Assembly: GCA_905221125.1 (NCBI GenBank)
Contig: CAJNBY010000002.1
Span: 1 to 64,000, forward strand
Length of the DNA stretch: 64,000 nt
Origin: a bacterium
GTDB taxonomy: Bacteria; Bacillota; Bacilli; Lactobacillales; Streptococcaceae
Direction: 5' to 3'
Shown: in pieces, positions 49,972 to 59,473 of the stretch
Numbering within the stretch: position 1 is the first letter of the stretch
Layout of the letters: every line of letters begins with the position of its first letter
Notes under the pieces: model-generated
The model's input: only the letters and a program-made list of their open reading frames with translations
What the model was told of the DNA's origin: nothing
Databases searched by the model: none
Translations under genes and position numbers: made by a program

Positions 49972-50841
49972 ATGAAGATTATTGTACCTGCAACCAGTGC
50001 CAATATCGGGCCAGGTTTTGACTCGGTCGGTGTAGCTGTAACCAAGTATCTTCAAATTGAGGTCTGTGAAGAACGAGATGAGTGGTTGATTGAACACCAG
50101 ATTGGCAAATGGATTCCTCATGACGAGCGCAATCTCTTGCTCAAAATTGCTTTGCAAATTGTACCAGACTTGCACCCAAGACGCTTGAAAATGACTAGTG
50201 ATGTTCCCTTGGCGCGTGGTTTGGGTTCTTCTAGCTCGGTTATTGTTGCTGGGATTGAACTAGCCAACCAACTGGGGAATCTCAACTTATCTGACCATGA
50301 AAAGTTGCAGTTGGCGACCAAGATTGAAGGACATCCAGACAATGTGGCTCCAGCCATTTATGGTAATCTCGTTATTGCAAGTTCTGTTGAAGGGCAAGTC
50401 TCTGCTATTGTGGCTGACTTCCCAGAGTGTGATTTTCTTGCTTACATTCCTAACTATGAATTACGCACTCGCGATAGCCGCGGTGTCTTGCCTAAGAAAT
50501 TGTCCTACAAAGAAGCTGTCGCCGCTAGTTCTATCGCCAATGTGGCTGTTGCAGCCTTGTTAGCAGGAGACATGGTAACAGCTGGGCAAGCAATCGAGGG
50601 AGACCTCTTCCACGAACGTTACCGTCAGGACTTGGTGAGAGAATTTGCTACGATTAAGCAAGTAGCCAAAGAGAATGGTGCCTATGCGACCTACCTCTCT
50701 GGTGCAGGACCGACAGTTATGGTCTTGGCTTCTCATGACAAGATGCCGGCGATTAAGGCAGAATTGGAAAAGCAACCCTTCAAAGGCAAACTGCATGATT
50801 TGAAAGTTGATACCCAAGGTGTACGTGTCCAAGCAAAATAA
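49972..50841 (+). CDS. thrB: Homoserine kinase
   Basis: A 289-residue GHMP kinase. [16 protein letters not shown] is the N-terminal substrate motif, [16 protein letters not shown] the ATP loop, and [13 protein letters not shown] the C-terminal GHMP motif. It makes O-phosphohomoserine for threonine (thrC is not in this window). It starts 1 bp after hom and is followed by a terminator and then a BOX element. Confidence 0.96.
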   Translation: MKIIVPATSANIGPGFDSVGVAVTKYLQIEVCEERDEWLIEHQIGKWIPHDERNLLLKIALQIVPDLHPRRLKMTSDVPLARGLGSSSSVIVAGIELANQLGNLNLSDHEKLQLATKIEGHPDNVAPAIYGNLVIASSVEGQVSAIVADFPECDFLAYIPNYELRTRDSRGVLPKKLSYKEAVAASSIANVAVAALLAGDMVTAGQAIEGDLFHERYRQDLVREFATIKQVAKENGAYATYLSGAGPTVMVLASHDKMPAIKAELEKQPFKGKLHDLKVDTQGVRVQAK

Positions 50842-50850
50842 AGAATAGAA

Positions 50851-50897
50851 GATAGGATGGGGAAACTCTTGACCAGAGGGCTTCCTATCCTTTTTTT
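50851..50897 (+). terminator. thrB terminator
   Basis: GATAGGA pairs with TCCTATC; an inner loop of 25 nt; TTTTTTT follows. Confidence 0.72.
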
Positions 50898-50909
50898 GAA
50901 AAGAAGTTT

Positions 50910-51105
50910 ATACTAAATGAAAATCAAAGAACAAACTAGGAAGCTAGCCGCAGGTTGCTCAAAACATGGTTTTGAGATTGTAGATGAAACTGACGAAGTT
51001 AGCTCAAAATACTGTTTTGAGGTTGCAGATAGAACTGACGAAGTCAGTAACATATATACGGTAAGGCAACGCTGACGTGGTTTGAAGAGATTTTCGAAGA
51101 GTATT
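50910..51105 (-). repeat. BOX element, A-B-B-C
   Basis: Read on the minus strand: boxA (ATACTC-like end, then the stretch matching the BOX-A1R primer, CGTCAGCGTTGCCTTACCG), two boxB units of 45 bp (50957-51001, 51002-51046), and boxC ending in GATTTTCATTTAGTAT. BOX elements are MITE-like repeats of the mitis group, mobilised in trans and able to fold into stable RNA hairpins. It lies between the thrB terminator and msrAB and fills most of that 294-bp gap. Confidence 0.95.
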
Positions 51106-51135
51106 AGTTAAAAACTTGATAAAGGAGAAACGAAG

Positions 51136-52074
51136 ATGGCAGAAATTTATCTAGCAGGTGGTTGTTTTTGGGGCCTAGAGGAGTATTTTTCACGTATTTC
51201 TGGAGTGTTGGCAACTAGTGTTGGCTACGCTAATGGCCAAGTTGAAACGACCAATTATCAACTAATCAAGGAAACAGACCATGCAGAAACGGTTCAAGTG
51301 ATTTACGATGAGAAGGTAGTGTCACTCAGAGAAATTTTGCTTTATTATTTCCGAGTCATCGATCCTTTATCGATTAATCAACAAGGGAATGACCGTGGTC
51401 GCCAATATCGAACAGGTATTTATTACCAAGATGAAGCAGACCTGCCAACTATCTACACAGTGGTGCAGGAGCAGGAGCGCATGCTGGGGCGAAAGATTGC
51501 AGTAGAAGTGGAGAAACTGCGCCACTATATTTTGGCTGAAGACTACCACCAAGACTATCTCAAGAAAAATCCTTCAGGTTACTGTCATATCGATGTAACG
51601 GATGCTGAGAAACCATTGATTGACGCAGCCAACTATGAAAAGCCTAGTCAAGAGGTGTTGAAAGAAAGTTTATCTGAAGAGTCTTATCGTGTTACCCAAG
51701 AAGCTGCTACAGAGGCTCCATTTAGCAATGACTATGACCAAACCTTTGAAGAAGGGATTTATGTAGACATCACGACAGGTGAACCACTCTTTTTCGCCAA
51801 GGATAAGTTTGCTTCAGGATGTGGTTGGCCAAGTTTTAGCCGTCCGATTTCCAAAGAGTTGATTCATTATTACAAGGATCTGAGTCATGGAATGGATCGA
51901 ATCGAAGTTCGTTCTCGGTCAGGCAATGCTCACTTGGGTCATGTTTTCACAGATGGACCTCGGGAGTTAGGTGGCCTTCGTTACTGTATCAATTCTGCCT
52001 CTTTACGCTTTGTGGCCAAGGATGAGATGGATGAAGCAGGATATGGCTATCTATTGCCATACTTAAACAAATAA
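51136..52074 (+). CDS. msrAB: Peptide methionine sulfoxide reductase MsrAB, cytosolic fusion
   Basis: A 312-residue fusion. MsrA, residues about 1-160: [11 protein letters not shown] with the catalytic Cys. MsrB, about 175-312: [19 protein letters not shown] and the catalytic Cys in [11 protein letters not shown]. It repairs both S- and R-methionine sulfoxide. No signal peptide or anchor, so it is the cytosolic type, unlike the membrane-linked pneumococcal MsrAB1. AAAGGAGAAAC precedes ATG 51136. The BOX element lies 30 bp upstream and may influence expression. Confidence 0.95.
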   Translation: MAEIYLAGGCFWGLEEYFSRISGVLATSVGYANGQVETTNYQLIKETDHAETVQVIYDEKVVSLREILLYYFRVIDPLSINQQGNDRGRQYRTGIYYQDEADLPTIYTVVQEQERMLGRKIAVEVEKLRHYILAEDYHQDYLKKNPSGYCHIDVTDAEKPLIDAANYEKPSQEVLKESLSEESYRVTQEAATEAPFSNDYDQTFEEGIYVDITTGEPLFFAKDKFASGCGWPSFSRPISKELIHYYKDLSHGMDRIEVRSRSGNAHLGHVFTDGPRELGGLRYCINSASLRFVAKDEMDEAGYGYLLPYLNK

Positions 52075-52082
52075 AATTGAGA

Positions 52083-52104
52083 GGGTGGGAGCTTCCCACT
52101 TTCT
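52083..52104 (+). terminator. Possible terminator after msrAB
   Basis: AGTGGGA-like arm (GTGGGA) pairs with TCCCAC over a 3-nt loop; the T run is short (TTTCTTC), so it is weak. Confidence 0.55.
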
Positions 52105-52134
52105 TCATTTCCAGAATACGAATAGAAGGGATTT

Positions 52135-53859
52135 ATGAAAAACTTATTATCATACTTCAAACCCTACATCAGAGAATCGATTTTAGCACCCTTGTTCAAG
52201 CTACTTGAAGCTGTGTTTGAGCTCTTAGTTCCCATGGTGATTGCTGGGATTGTCGACCAATCCTTGCCCCAGAAAAATCAAGGTCATCTCTGGATGCAGA
52301 TTGGTCTGCTCCTTATCTTTGCAGTGATTGGTGTTGTAGTGGCCTTGGTAGCTCAGTTTTACTCAGCCAAGGCAGCGGTTGGTTTTGCCAAAGAACTGAC
52401 AGACGACCTTTATCGTCATATTCTTTCTTTACCCAAGGATAGCAGAGACCGTTTGACAACTTCTAGCTTGGTCACTCGCTTGACTTCGGATACCTATCAG
52501 ATTCAGACTGGGATTAATCAATTTCTGCGTCTCTTTTTGCGAGCGCCTATTATCGTTTTTGGAGCCATTTTTATGGCCTATCGAATCTCAGTTGAGCTGA
52601 CTTTCTGGTTCTTAGTCATGGTTGTGATTTTGACAATCGTCATTGTAGGCCTCTCTCGACTGGTCAATCCTCTCTACAGCAGTCTCAGAAAGAAAACGGA
52701 CCAATTGGTTCAGGAAACGCGCCAGCAATTACAAGGCATGCGGGTTATTCGTGCTTTTGGACAAGAAAAACGAGAGTTACAGATTTTTCAAACCCTTAAC
52801 CAAGTCTATGCCAGATTGCAAGAAAAAACAGGTTTCTGGTCTAGTTTGTTAACACCTCTGACATATCTGATTGTTAATGGAACTCTTCTCGTCATCATCT
52901 GGCAGGGTTATATTTCTATTCAAGGAGGTTTACTCAGTCAAGGTGCCCTAATTGCCCTTATCAACTACCTCTTGCAGATTTTAGTGGAATTGGTCAAGCT
53001 CGCCATGCTGATTAATTCTCTTAACCAGTCCTACATTTCAGCCAAGCGAATCGAGGAAGTTTTTACCGAATCTCCAGAAGATATTCATTCAGAATTAGAA
53101 CAAAAACAAGCTACCAGTGATCGGGTTTTGCAAGTCCAAGAATTAACCTTTACCTATCCTGATGCGTCCCAACCCTCTCTGAGAGACATTTCCTTTGATA
53201 TGAAGCAAGGGCAAATCCTTGGTATCATCGGAGGGACGGGTTCTGGTAAATCAAGCTTGGTACAAGTATTACTTGGTCTTTATCCAGCAGACAAGGGGAG
53301 CATTGACCTTTATCGAAATGGATGTAGTCCTCGTAATCTTGAGCAATGGCGGTCTTGGATTGCTTATGTGCCACAAAAGGTCGAACTCTTTAAGGGAACT
53401 ATTCGTTCCAACTTGACTTTGGGTTTAAATCAAGAAGTATCTGACCAGCAACTCTGGCAGGCCTTGGAGATTGCGCAAGCTAAGGATTTTGTCAGTGAAA
53501 AGGAAGGACTCTTGGATGCCACTGTTGAGGCAGGAGGTCGAAATTTCTCAGGTGGACAAAAACAAAGGCTGTCTATCGCACGTGCAGTCTTGCGCCAAGC
53601 TCCATTTCTCATCCTAGATGATGCGACCTCGGCCCTCGACACCATCACCGAGTCCAAGCTTTTGAAAGCAATTCGAGAAAACTTACCTAACACGAGCTTA
53701 ATCTTGATTTCTCAACGGACTTCGACACTCCAGATGGCTGACCAGATTCTCCTCTTGGAAAAAGGTGAGCTCCTAGCTATCGGCAAGCACGATGATTTGA
53801 TGAAAACCAGTCAAGTCTATCGTGAAATCAATGCATCACAGCATGGAAAGGAGGACTAG
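52135..53859 (+). CDS. Heterodimeric ABC exporter subunit with degenerate ATP site
   Basis: A 574-residue half transporter: six helices in residues ~1-300, then the ATPase domain. Walker A GGTGSGKSS and signature FSGGQKQRLS are good. The catalytic Glu after Walker B is Asp (LILDDATSALD, D496) and the switch His is Gln (LISQRTST, Q527), so its own ATP site is probably non-hydrolytic, as in the BmrC/PatA/TM287 type of subunit. It ends 1 bp before the second subunit. Upstream of the ATG lies TACGAATA, a possible competence box, but this may be chance. Substrate unknown; drug or peptide export is possible. Confidence 0.9.
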   Translation: MKNLLSYFKPYIRESILAPLFKLLEAVFELLVPMVIAGIVDQSLPQKNQGHLWMQIGLLLIFAVIGVVVALVAQFYSAKAAVGFAKELTDDLYRHILSLPKDSRDRLTTSSLVTRLTSDTYQIQTGINQFLRLFLRAPIIVFGAIFMAYRISVELTFWFLVMVVILTIVIVGLSRLVNPLYSSLRKKTDQLVQETRQQLQGMRVIRAFGQEKRELQIFQTLNQVYARLQEKTGFWSSLLTPLTYLIVNGTLLVIIWQGYISIQGGLLSQGALIALINYLLQILVELVKLAMLINSLNQSYISAKRIEEVFTESPEDIHSELEQKQATSDRVLQVQELTFTYPDASQPSLRDISFDMKQGQILGIIGGTGSGKSSLVQVLLGLYPADKGSIDLYRNGCSPRNLEQWRSWIAYVPQKVELFKGTIRSNLTLGLNQEVSDQQLWQALEIAQAKDFVSEKEGLLDATVEAGGRNFSGGQKQRLSIARAVLRQAPFLILDDATSALDTITESKLLKAIRENLPNTSLILISQRTSTLQMADQILLLEKGELLAIGKHDDLMKTSQVYREINASQHGKED

Positions 53860-53860
53860 C

Positions 53861-55609
53861 ATGAGACGACAAACTGCAAACCAGACGCTCACACGTTTGG
53901 CAAAAGATTTAGCAAGCCATCCTTTCCTCCTTTTCCTAGCCTTTCTAGGAACTATTGCCCAAGTTGGCTTATCAATTTACCTACCTATTCTGATTGGGCA
54001 GGTCATCGACCAAGTCCTAGTGGCTGGTTCTTCACCAGTTTTTTGGCAGATTTTCATACAGATGATTTTGGTGGTCATAGGAAATACACTGGTACAATGG
54101 GTTAATCCTCTTCTCTATAATCGCCTAATTTTTTCTTATACCAGAGACTTGCGAGAGCGAATCATTCATAAGCTCCATCGGTTACCGATTGCTTTTGTGG
54201 ATCGGCAAGGCAGTGGAGAGATGGTTAGTCGTGTAACCACGGACATCGAGCAGTTGGCAGCTGGCTTGACCATGATTTTTAACCAATTTTTCATCGGCGT
54301 CTTGATGATTTTGGTTAGTATTCTAGCCATGCTTCAAATTCATCTCCTCATGACTCTCTTAGTCTTGCTGTTGACGCCACTGTCTATGGTGATTTCACGC
54401 TTTATTGCCAAACGCTCCTATCATCTCTTCCAGAAGCAAACAGAGACGAGGGGCATTCAGACTCAGTTGATTGAAGAATCGCTTAGCCAGCAGACCATTA
54501 TCCAGTCCTTTAATGCTCAGACAGAGTTTATCCAAAGACTGTATGAGGCGAATGACAACTACTCAGGCTATTCTCAGTCAGCCATCTTTTATTCTTCAAC
54601 TGTCAATCCTTCGACTCGCTTTGTCAATGCACTCATTTATGCGCTTTTAGCTGGAGTAGGAGCTTATCGTATCATGATGGGTTCAACCTTGACCATCGGT
54701 CGTTTAGTAACCTTTTTGAACTATGTTCAGCAATACACCAAGCCTTTTAATGATATTTCTTCAGTTCTAGCCGAATTACAAAGTGCTTTAGCTTGTGCAG
54801 AGCGTGTCTATGCTGTCCTAGAGAGTCCTGAGGTGGCTGAAACAGGCAAGGAAGTCTTGACCAGTGAAAAGGTTAAGGGAGCTATTTCCTTTAAGCATGT
54901 TTCTTTTGGCTACAATCCAGAAAAAATCTTGATTAAGGATTTGTCTATCGATATCCCAGCTGGTAGCAAGGTAGCCATCGTTGGTCCGACAGGTGCCGGA
55001 AAATCAACTCTTATCAATCTCCTCATGCGATTTTATCCCATTAACTCAGGAGATATCTTGCTAGACAACCAATCCATTTATGATTATACCCGAGCATCAT
55101 TAAGACAGCAGTTTGGCATGGTGCTCCAAGAGACCTGGCTCAAGCAAGGGACCATTCATGACAATATTGTCTTTGGGAATCCTGATGCCAGTCGGGAGCA
55201 GGTGATTGCTGCTGCAAAGGCAGCCAATGCAGACTTTTTCATCCAACAGTTGCCACAGGGATACGATACCAAGTTGGAAAATGCAGGAGAATCTCTCTCT
55301 GTTGGCCAAGCCCAGCTCTTGACCATCGCCCGAGTCTTTCTAGCTATACCAAAGATTCTTATCTTAGACGAGGCAACCTCCTCCATCGATACGCGGACAG
55401 AAGTGCTAGTACAGGATGCCTTTGCTAAACTCATGAAGGGGCGCACAAGTTTTATCATTGCCCACCGTTTGTCAACCATTCAGGATGCGGATTTGATTCT
55501 TGTCTTGGTGGATGGCGACATCGTGGAATATGGTAACCATCATGACCTCATGGCTAGAAAAGGCAAGTATTACCAAATGCAGCAAGCTGCAGCTTTTAGC
55601 TCTGAATAA
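53861..55609 (+). CDS. Heterodimeric ABC exporter subunit with catalytic Glu
   Basis: A 582-residue half transporter; six helices in ~1-325, then the ATPase domain. Walker A GPTGAGKST, Walker B LILDEATSSID with catalytic Glu and switch His FIIAHRLST are intact, but its signature is LSVGQAQLL rather than LSGGQ. That altered signature would complete the degenerate site of the partner subunit, exactly the heterodimer logic. ATG 53861 follows AAAGGAGGACTAGC; the frame is open from 53822. It forms an exporter with the preceding gene. Confidence 0.9.
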   Translation: MRRQTANQTLTRLAKDLASHPFLLFLAFLGTIAQVGLSIYLPILIGQVIDQVLVAGSSPVFWQIFIQMILVVIGNTLVQWVNPLLYNRLIFSYTRDLRERIIHKLHRLPIAFVDRQGSGEMVSRVTTDIEQLAAGLTMIFNQFFIGVLMILVSILAMLQIHLLMTLLVLLLTPLSMVISRFIAKRSYHLFQKQTETRGIQTQLIEESLSQQTIIQSFNAQTEFIQRLYEANDNYSGYSQSAIFYSSTVNPSTRFVNALIYALLAGVGAYRIMMGSTLTIGRLVTFLNYVQQYTKPFNDISSVLAELQSALACAERVYAVLESPEVAETGKEVLTSEKVKGAISFKHVSFGYNPEKILIKDLSIDIPAGSKVAIVGPTGAGKSTLINLLMRFYPINSGDILLDNQSIYDYTRASLRQQFGMVLQETWLKQGTIHDNIVFGNPDASREQVIAAAKAANADFFIQQLPQGYDTKLENAGESLSVGQAQLLTIARVFLAIPKILILDEATSSIDTRTEVLVQDAFAKLMKGRTSFIIAHRLSTIQDADLILVLVDGDIVEYGNHHDLMARKGKYYQMQQAAAFSSE

Positions 55610-55637
55610 TCCATTCTCTTTTGAAATTTTATAGACG

Positions 55638-55665
55638 AAAAAAGTTGCCTTCGGGTGACTTTTTT
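55638..55665 (+). terminator. Terminator of the ABC exporter genes
   Basis: AAAAAAGTTGCC pairs with GGTGACTTTTTT around a TTCG tetraloop; 12 bp with two G-T pairs, T run in the stem. Confidence 0.92.
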
Positions 55666-55723
55666 GTTACAATAGCTAGAAAAATTATTCACTGTAAATT
55701 GTCTTTTAGAAAAGGAGCCTATA

Positions 55724-56983
55724 ATGAAAGTCTATCAGCATGTAAATATCGTGACTTGTGACCAAGATTTCCATGTTTATCTGGATGGAATCTTAGCAGT
55801 TAAGGATTCTCAAATTGTCTATGTCGGTCAAGAGAAACCAGAGATTTTAGAGCAAGCTGAGCAGATTATAGACTATCAGGGAGCCTGGATTATGCCTGGA
55901 TTGGTCAATTGCCACACCCATTCTGCTATGACTGGCTTGCGAGGGATCAGAGATGACAGTAACCTCCATGAATGGCTCAATGACTATATCTGGCCTGCAG
56001 AAGCTGAGTTTACACCAGATATGACTACCAAGGCGGTCAAAGAAGCGCTGACAGAAATGCTCCAGTCAGGAACAACAACCTTCAATGATATGTATAATCC
56101 CAATGGAGTGGAGATTGAGCAGATTTATCAGGCAGTTAAGGCTTCCAAGATGCGTTGTTATTTCTCACCGACCCTCTTTTCTTCAGATACAGAAACAACT
56201 GATGAGACTATAAGCAGAACACGAGCAATCATCGAGAAAATCTTAGGATATGAAAATCCAAATTTCAAGGTTATGGTAGCTCCACATTCTCCCTATAGCT
56301 GTAGTAGAGACTTGTTGGAAGAGAGCTTAGATATGGCAAAAGAGCTGAATATTCCCATCCATATCCATGTGGCGGAGACCAAGGAGGAATCAGGAATTAT
56401 CCTGAAACGCTACGGCAAACGTCCCCTCGCCTTTCTAGAAGAACTGGGTTACTTAGATCATCCGTCTGTCTTTGCTCATGGGGTCGAATTAAATGAGCGA
56501 GAAATTGAACGCTTAGCAACTTCCCAAGTGGCTATAGCCCACAATCCTATTAGTAACCTCAAATTGGCATCAGGGATTGCTCCCATCATCCAACTGCAAA
56601 AAGCAGGGGTAGCAGTCGGAATTGCGACTGACTCGGTTGCTTCTAATAATAATTTAGACATGTTTGAGGAAGGACGGACTGCAGCCCTTCTTCAGAAGAT
56701 GAAAAGTGGAGACGCTAGCCAATTTCCTATCGAAACAGCTCTCAAGGCACTGACAATCGAAGGGGCTAAGGTCCTTGGAATGGAAAATCAGATAGGAAGT
56801 CTGGAAGTTGGTAAGCAAGCAGATTTTCTCGTTATTCAACCACAAGGAAAAATCCATCTCCAACCTCAGAAAAATATGCTCTCTCACCTCATTTATTCAG
56901 TCAAATCTAGTGATGTAGATGATGTTTATATCGCTGGAGAGCAGGTCGTTAGGCAAGGTCAAGTCCTAACAGTAGAACTTTAA
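55724..56983 (+). CDS. TRZ/ATZ-type amidohydrolase (MtaD-like deaminase)
   Basis: A 419-residue metal-dependent hydrolase. Metal ligands are seen in LVNCHTHSAMTGLRG (HxH), the His in IHIHVAETKEE and FAHGVELNE, and the Asp in GIATDSVASNNN. It resembles 5-methylthioadenosine/S-adenosylhomocysteine deaminases (MtaD) and other ATZ/TRZ members; the substrate is not certain. AAAAGGAGCC precedes ATG 55724. It stands alone between a terminator and the L10 leader. Confidence 0.88.
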   Translation: MKVYQHVNIVTCDQDFHVYLDGILAVKDSQIVYVGQEKPEILEQAEQIIDYQGAWIMPGLVNCHTHSAMTGLRGIRDDSNLHEWLNDYIWPAEAEFTPDMTTKAVKEALTEMLQSGTTTFNDMYNPNGVEIEQIYQAVKASKMRCYFSPTLFSSDTETTDETISRTRAIIEKILGYENPNFKVMVAPHSPYSCSRDLLEESLDMAKELNIPIHIHVAETKEESGIILKRYGKRPLAFLEELGYLDHPSVFAHGVELNEREIERLATSQVAIAHNPISNLKLASGIAPIIQLQKAGVAVGIATDSVASNNNLDMFEEGRTAALLQKMKSGDASQFPIETALKALTIEGAKVLGMENQIGSLEVGKQADFLVIQPQGKIHLQPQKNMLSHLIYSVKSSDVDDVYIAGEQVVRQGQVLTVEL

Positions 56984-57025
56984 CAGAAAAATCACGAAAA
57001 ATTTTAAAAAAAGTTTGCAAAAATC

Positions 57026-57054
57026 TTGCATTCTTTTTTTAACTATGCTATACT
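57026..57054 (+). promoter_or_regulatory. rplJ-rplL promoter
   Basis: TTGCAT (57026-57031), 17-bp spacer, TATACT (57049-57054) with extended TGC. Strong, as fits a ribosomal-protein operon. Confidence 0.85.
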
Positions 57055-57060
57055 TATATA

Positions 57061-57232
57061 CGGTTTGAAAAAACTGCCTAAGACAGTAGGGGAGCTTGAC
57101 TCATAAATATCCTACCGAGGACAAAACGTATCATGTAAAAAGAAGCGTATTGTACTTTCGTGTCTAGGTTTGGGCGCGTTTTTCTTTTGGAAAAATTCCC
57201 CAAGCAAAATAATTACGGAGGTGAACACACTA
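57061..57232 (+). ncRNA. L10 ribosomal protein leader
   Basis: The leader holds the L10-binding core (CCTAAGACAGTAGG and, later, ATCCTACCGAGGACAAAACG), as in Firmicute L10 leaders. A GCG/CGC hairpin with TTTTTCTTTT at its end (to about 57187) looks like the attenuator. L10 (with L7/L12) would bind the RNA and limit its own synthesis. It ends in GGAGGTG before ATG 57233. Confidence 0.88.
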
Positions 57233-57733
57233 ATGAGTGAAGCAATTATTGCTAAAAAAGCGGAACTAGTTGACGTAGTAGCTGAAAAAATGAAAGCTGC
57301 TGCATCTATCGTCGTTGTAGACGCTCGTGGTTTGACAGTTGAGCAAGATACAGTTCTTCGTCGTGAGCTTCGTGGAAGCGAAGTTGAGTATAAAGTGATT
57401 AAAAACTCAATCTTGCGTCGTGCAGCTGAAAAAGCTGGTCTTGAAGATCTTGCATCTGTATTTGTTGGACCATCTGCAGTAGCATTTTCTAACGAAGATG
57501 TTATCGCACCAGCGAAAATCTTGAACGATTTTGCTAAAGACGCTGAAGCACTTGAAATCAAAGGTGGTGCAATCGAAGGCGCTGTCGCATCTAAAGAAGA
57601 GATTCTTGCTCTTGCAACTCTTCCAAACCGCGAAGGACTTCTTTCTATGCTCCTTTCTGTACTTCAAGCGCCAGTGCGCAACGTTGCTCTTGCAGTCAAA
57701 GCGGTTGCAGACAACAAAGAAGACGCAGCTTAA
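57233..57733 (+). CDS. rplJ: Ribosomal protein L10
   Basis: A 166-residue large-subunit stalk-base protein (uL10). [17 protein letters not shown] and [12 protein letters not shown] open the rRNA-binding domain; the C-terminal helix, ending [16 protein letters not shown], binds L7/L12 dimers. ATG 57233 follows GGAGGTGAACACACTA; the frame is open from 57170. It is cotranscribed with rplL and regulates both through the leader. Confidence 0.97.
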   Translation: MSEAIIAKKAELVDVVAEKMKAAASIVVVDARGLTVEQDTVLRRELRGSEVEYKVIKNSILRRAAEKAGLEDLASVFVGPSAVAFSNEDVIAPAKILNDFAKDAEALEIKGGAIEGAVASKEEILALATLPNREGLLSMLLSVLQAPVRNVALAVKAVADNKEDAA

Positions 57734-57805
57734 TCTTAAGCTACGTAGCGTAGCCTAGCTACAAAAAATATTATAAATTTAAAAACATATTTGGAGGAAA
57801 TAACA

Positions 57806-58174
57806 ATGGCATTGAACATTGAAAACATTATTGCTGAAATTAAAGAAGCTTCAATCCTTGAATTGAACGACCTTGTAAAAGCTATCGAAGAAGAATTTGG
57901 TGTAACTGCAGCTGCTCCTGTAGCTGTTGCTGCAGCTGGTGCTGCTGACGCTGGTGCTGCTAAAGATTCATTCGACGTTGAATTGACATCTGCAGGCGAC
58001 AAAAAAGTTGGCGTTATCAAAGTTGTACGTGAAATCACTGGTCTTGGACTTAAAGAAGCTAAAGAACTTGTTGATGGTGCACCAGGTGTCATCAAAGAAG
58101 GTGTTGCAGCTGCAGAAGCTGAAGAACTTAAAGCTAAATTGGAAGAAGCTGGAGCTTCAGTTACTCTTAAATAA
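57806..58174 (+). CDS. rplL: Ribosomal protein L7/L12
   Basis: A 122-residue stalk protein. N-terminal dimerisation domain ([18 protein letters not shown]), an Ala-rich hinge (about 35-55), and the C-terminal factor-binding domain with [16 protein letters not shown]. It recruits translation factors to the ribosome. ATG 57806 follows TTGGAGGAAAT; the frame is open from 57791. A compact set of competing hairpins lies in the 72-nt gap after rplJ. Confidence 0.97.
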   Translation: MALNIENIIAEIKEASILELNDLVKAIEEEFGVTAAAPVAVAAAGAADAGAAKDSFDVELTSAGDKKVGVIKVVREITGLGLKEAKELVDGAPGVIKEGVAAAEAEELKAKLEEAGASVTLK

Positions 58175-58209
58175 TAGAGCAACTACATTAGTAGCTTAAA
58201 AACATGATT

Positions 58210-58241
58210 AAACCGCTATTCTTAGGACTAGCGGTTTTTCT
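58210..58241 (+). terminator. rplJ-rplL terminator
   Basis: AAACCGCTA pairs with TAGCGGTTT, loop of 10 nt, followed by TTCTTTTT. Confidence 0.9.
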
Positions 58242-58352
58242 TTTTATGTTCCATGGGGCAAAAAGGGAAAGTAATTTTTAAAAGTGAGGAGAGTTAGATT
58301 GAAAGAATCATATTGAGAAATCGAAATGATGGATATTTGTATCATGTCATAA

Positions 58353-58368
58353 ATCGTTATCAAACGAT
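58353..58368. promoter_or_regulatory. Palindrome upstream of the oxidoreductase promoter
   Basis: ATCGTT-ATCA-AACGAT, 5 bp upstream of the -35. Possible second operator or activator site; no known family assigned. Confidence 0.35.
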
Positions 58369-58372
58369 AATA

Positions 58373-58401
58373 TTGATTTTCTTACAAATTAAGAGTATAA
58401 T
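58373..58401 (+). promoter_or_regulatory. Promoter of the oxidoreductase-TetR operon
   Basis: TTGATT (58373-58378), 17-bp spacer, TATAAT (58396-58401). The start should be near 58408, just before the operator palindrome. Confidence 0.85.
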
Positions 58402-58410
58402 TTATGGAAA

Positions 58411-58424
58411 TGAGTGTTCACTCA
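58411..58424. promoter_or_regulatory. Probable TetR operator
   Basis: TGAGTG-TT-CACTCA, a perfect inverted repeat with a 2-bp centre, right after the predicted transcription start. It is of TetR-operator size and the operon encodes a TetR protein, so autorepression is likely. Confidence 0.7.
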
Positions 58425-58452
58425 ATTTTTGTGAAATTAAGGAGTAAAGAAA

Positions 58453-59457
58453 ATGGTTGTTGAAGTAATAGAGTACAGTCGTTTCGGTAACGAAGAGGTA
58501 TTGGATTTGATGAAGATCGACTCTCAAGCCTTGGATGTAAATCAAGTGAGAGTAGAAGTTCATGATGTTGGTTTAAATCCTATTGATTATAAAACTTTTG
58601 AGGGAGCGAAACCCCTTCGATTTCTATCTTTTATAACGAAATTAAGGAAACCAAGTCGTTGGTTTGAATCTAAATCATCTTTATTTCCAAAAGGTGTGGG
58701 GAGAGATTTTTCTGGTGTTATTACAGAAGTTGGTAATAAAGTAACTAGGTTTTCAGTAGGAGATAAGGTGTTTGGAACAATGATTAGCGATCCTGGTTTG
58801 GGAACTAAGAGGGGAGCTTTAGCAACAGAAATTTGTGTCAATGAATCGGAAATTGTATTGAAACCAGAGATGATCGACATGATTCACGCAGCTACTATGG
58901 GAGTAGCTTCTCTAACTGTGGGTGGGGCTTTTAGAAGAATCAGTTTAAATTCAAGAGATACTGTTGTTATTTCAGCTGCAGCAGGAGGTATTGGAAGTAT
59001 CGCAGTACAGTATGCAGTTGCTAAGGGGGCGACAGTGATTGGAATAGCAAGTAAGAAAAATGCAGAGTATCTGAAGTCTTTAGGTGCCATACCAGTAAGT
59101 TACGAAGAGAATATCAAGAAGGCTCTTCTATCAGCTAGTCCAACGCCTATTACAAAGTTTTTGGATTGTTATGGATCTGATTATGTTAGATTGGCTTTTA
59201 GTTTAGGTTTGAAGGGAACAGCTATTGGGACATTAGTACCTTCACCCTATGTTATGATAAAAGGTGCTCAGTTTACTGGTCCGAGACATTCTACATACGG
59301 TGATTTTAGCACTTTATCTGAAATGGTCTCAGACGGGAAGGTTCAGCTGAAAATTGATCAAGTGTATGACTTTTCTCTAAAGTCAGTTAGAGAAGCCTAT
59401 CGTAGTCTGAAAATGGGACACAGTCGAGGTAAAAAAATCGTAAAAGTAAGAGAGTAG
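58453..59457 (+). CDS. Zinc-independent alcohol dehydrogenase/quinone reductase-like protein
   Basis: A 334-residue MDR-superfamily protein. The N-terminal catalytic-fold domain has VHDVGLNPIDYKTFEG and GRDFSGVITEVG; the NADPH-binding Rossmann motif is AAAGGIGSIAVQYAVAKG. It lacks the usual zinc-ligand Cys cluster, so quinone or enone reduction with NADPH is likely. AAGGAGTAAAG precedes ATG 58453. It is followed after 16 bp by a TetR gene and preceded by an operator palindrome: probably induced by an electrophile or quinone-like compound (inference). Confidence 0.85.
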   Translation: MVVEVIEYSRFGNEEVLDLMKIDSQALDVNQVRVEVHDVGLNPIDYKTFEGAKPLRFLSFITKLRKPSRWFESKSSLFPKGVGRDFSGVITEVGNKVTRFSVGDKVFGTMISDPGLGTKRGALATEICVNESEIVLKPEMIDMIHAATMGVASLTVGGAFRRISLNSRDTVVISAAAGGIGSIAVQYAVAKGATVIGIASKKNAEYLKSLGAIPVSYEENIKKALLSASPTPITKFLDCYGSDYVRLAFSLGLKGTAIGTLVPSPYVMIKGAQFTGPRHSTYGDFSTLSEMVSDGKVQLKIDQVYDFSLKSVREAYRSLKMGHSRGKKIVKVRE

Positions 59458-59473
59458 AAGAGAGGTGCTAGCG

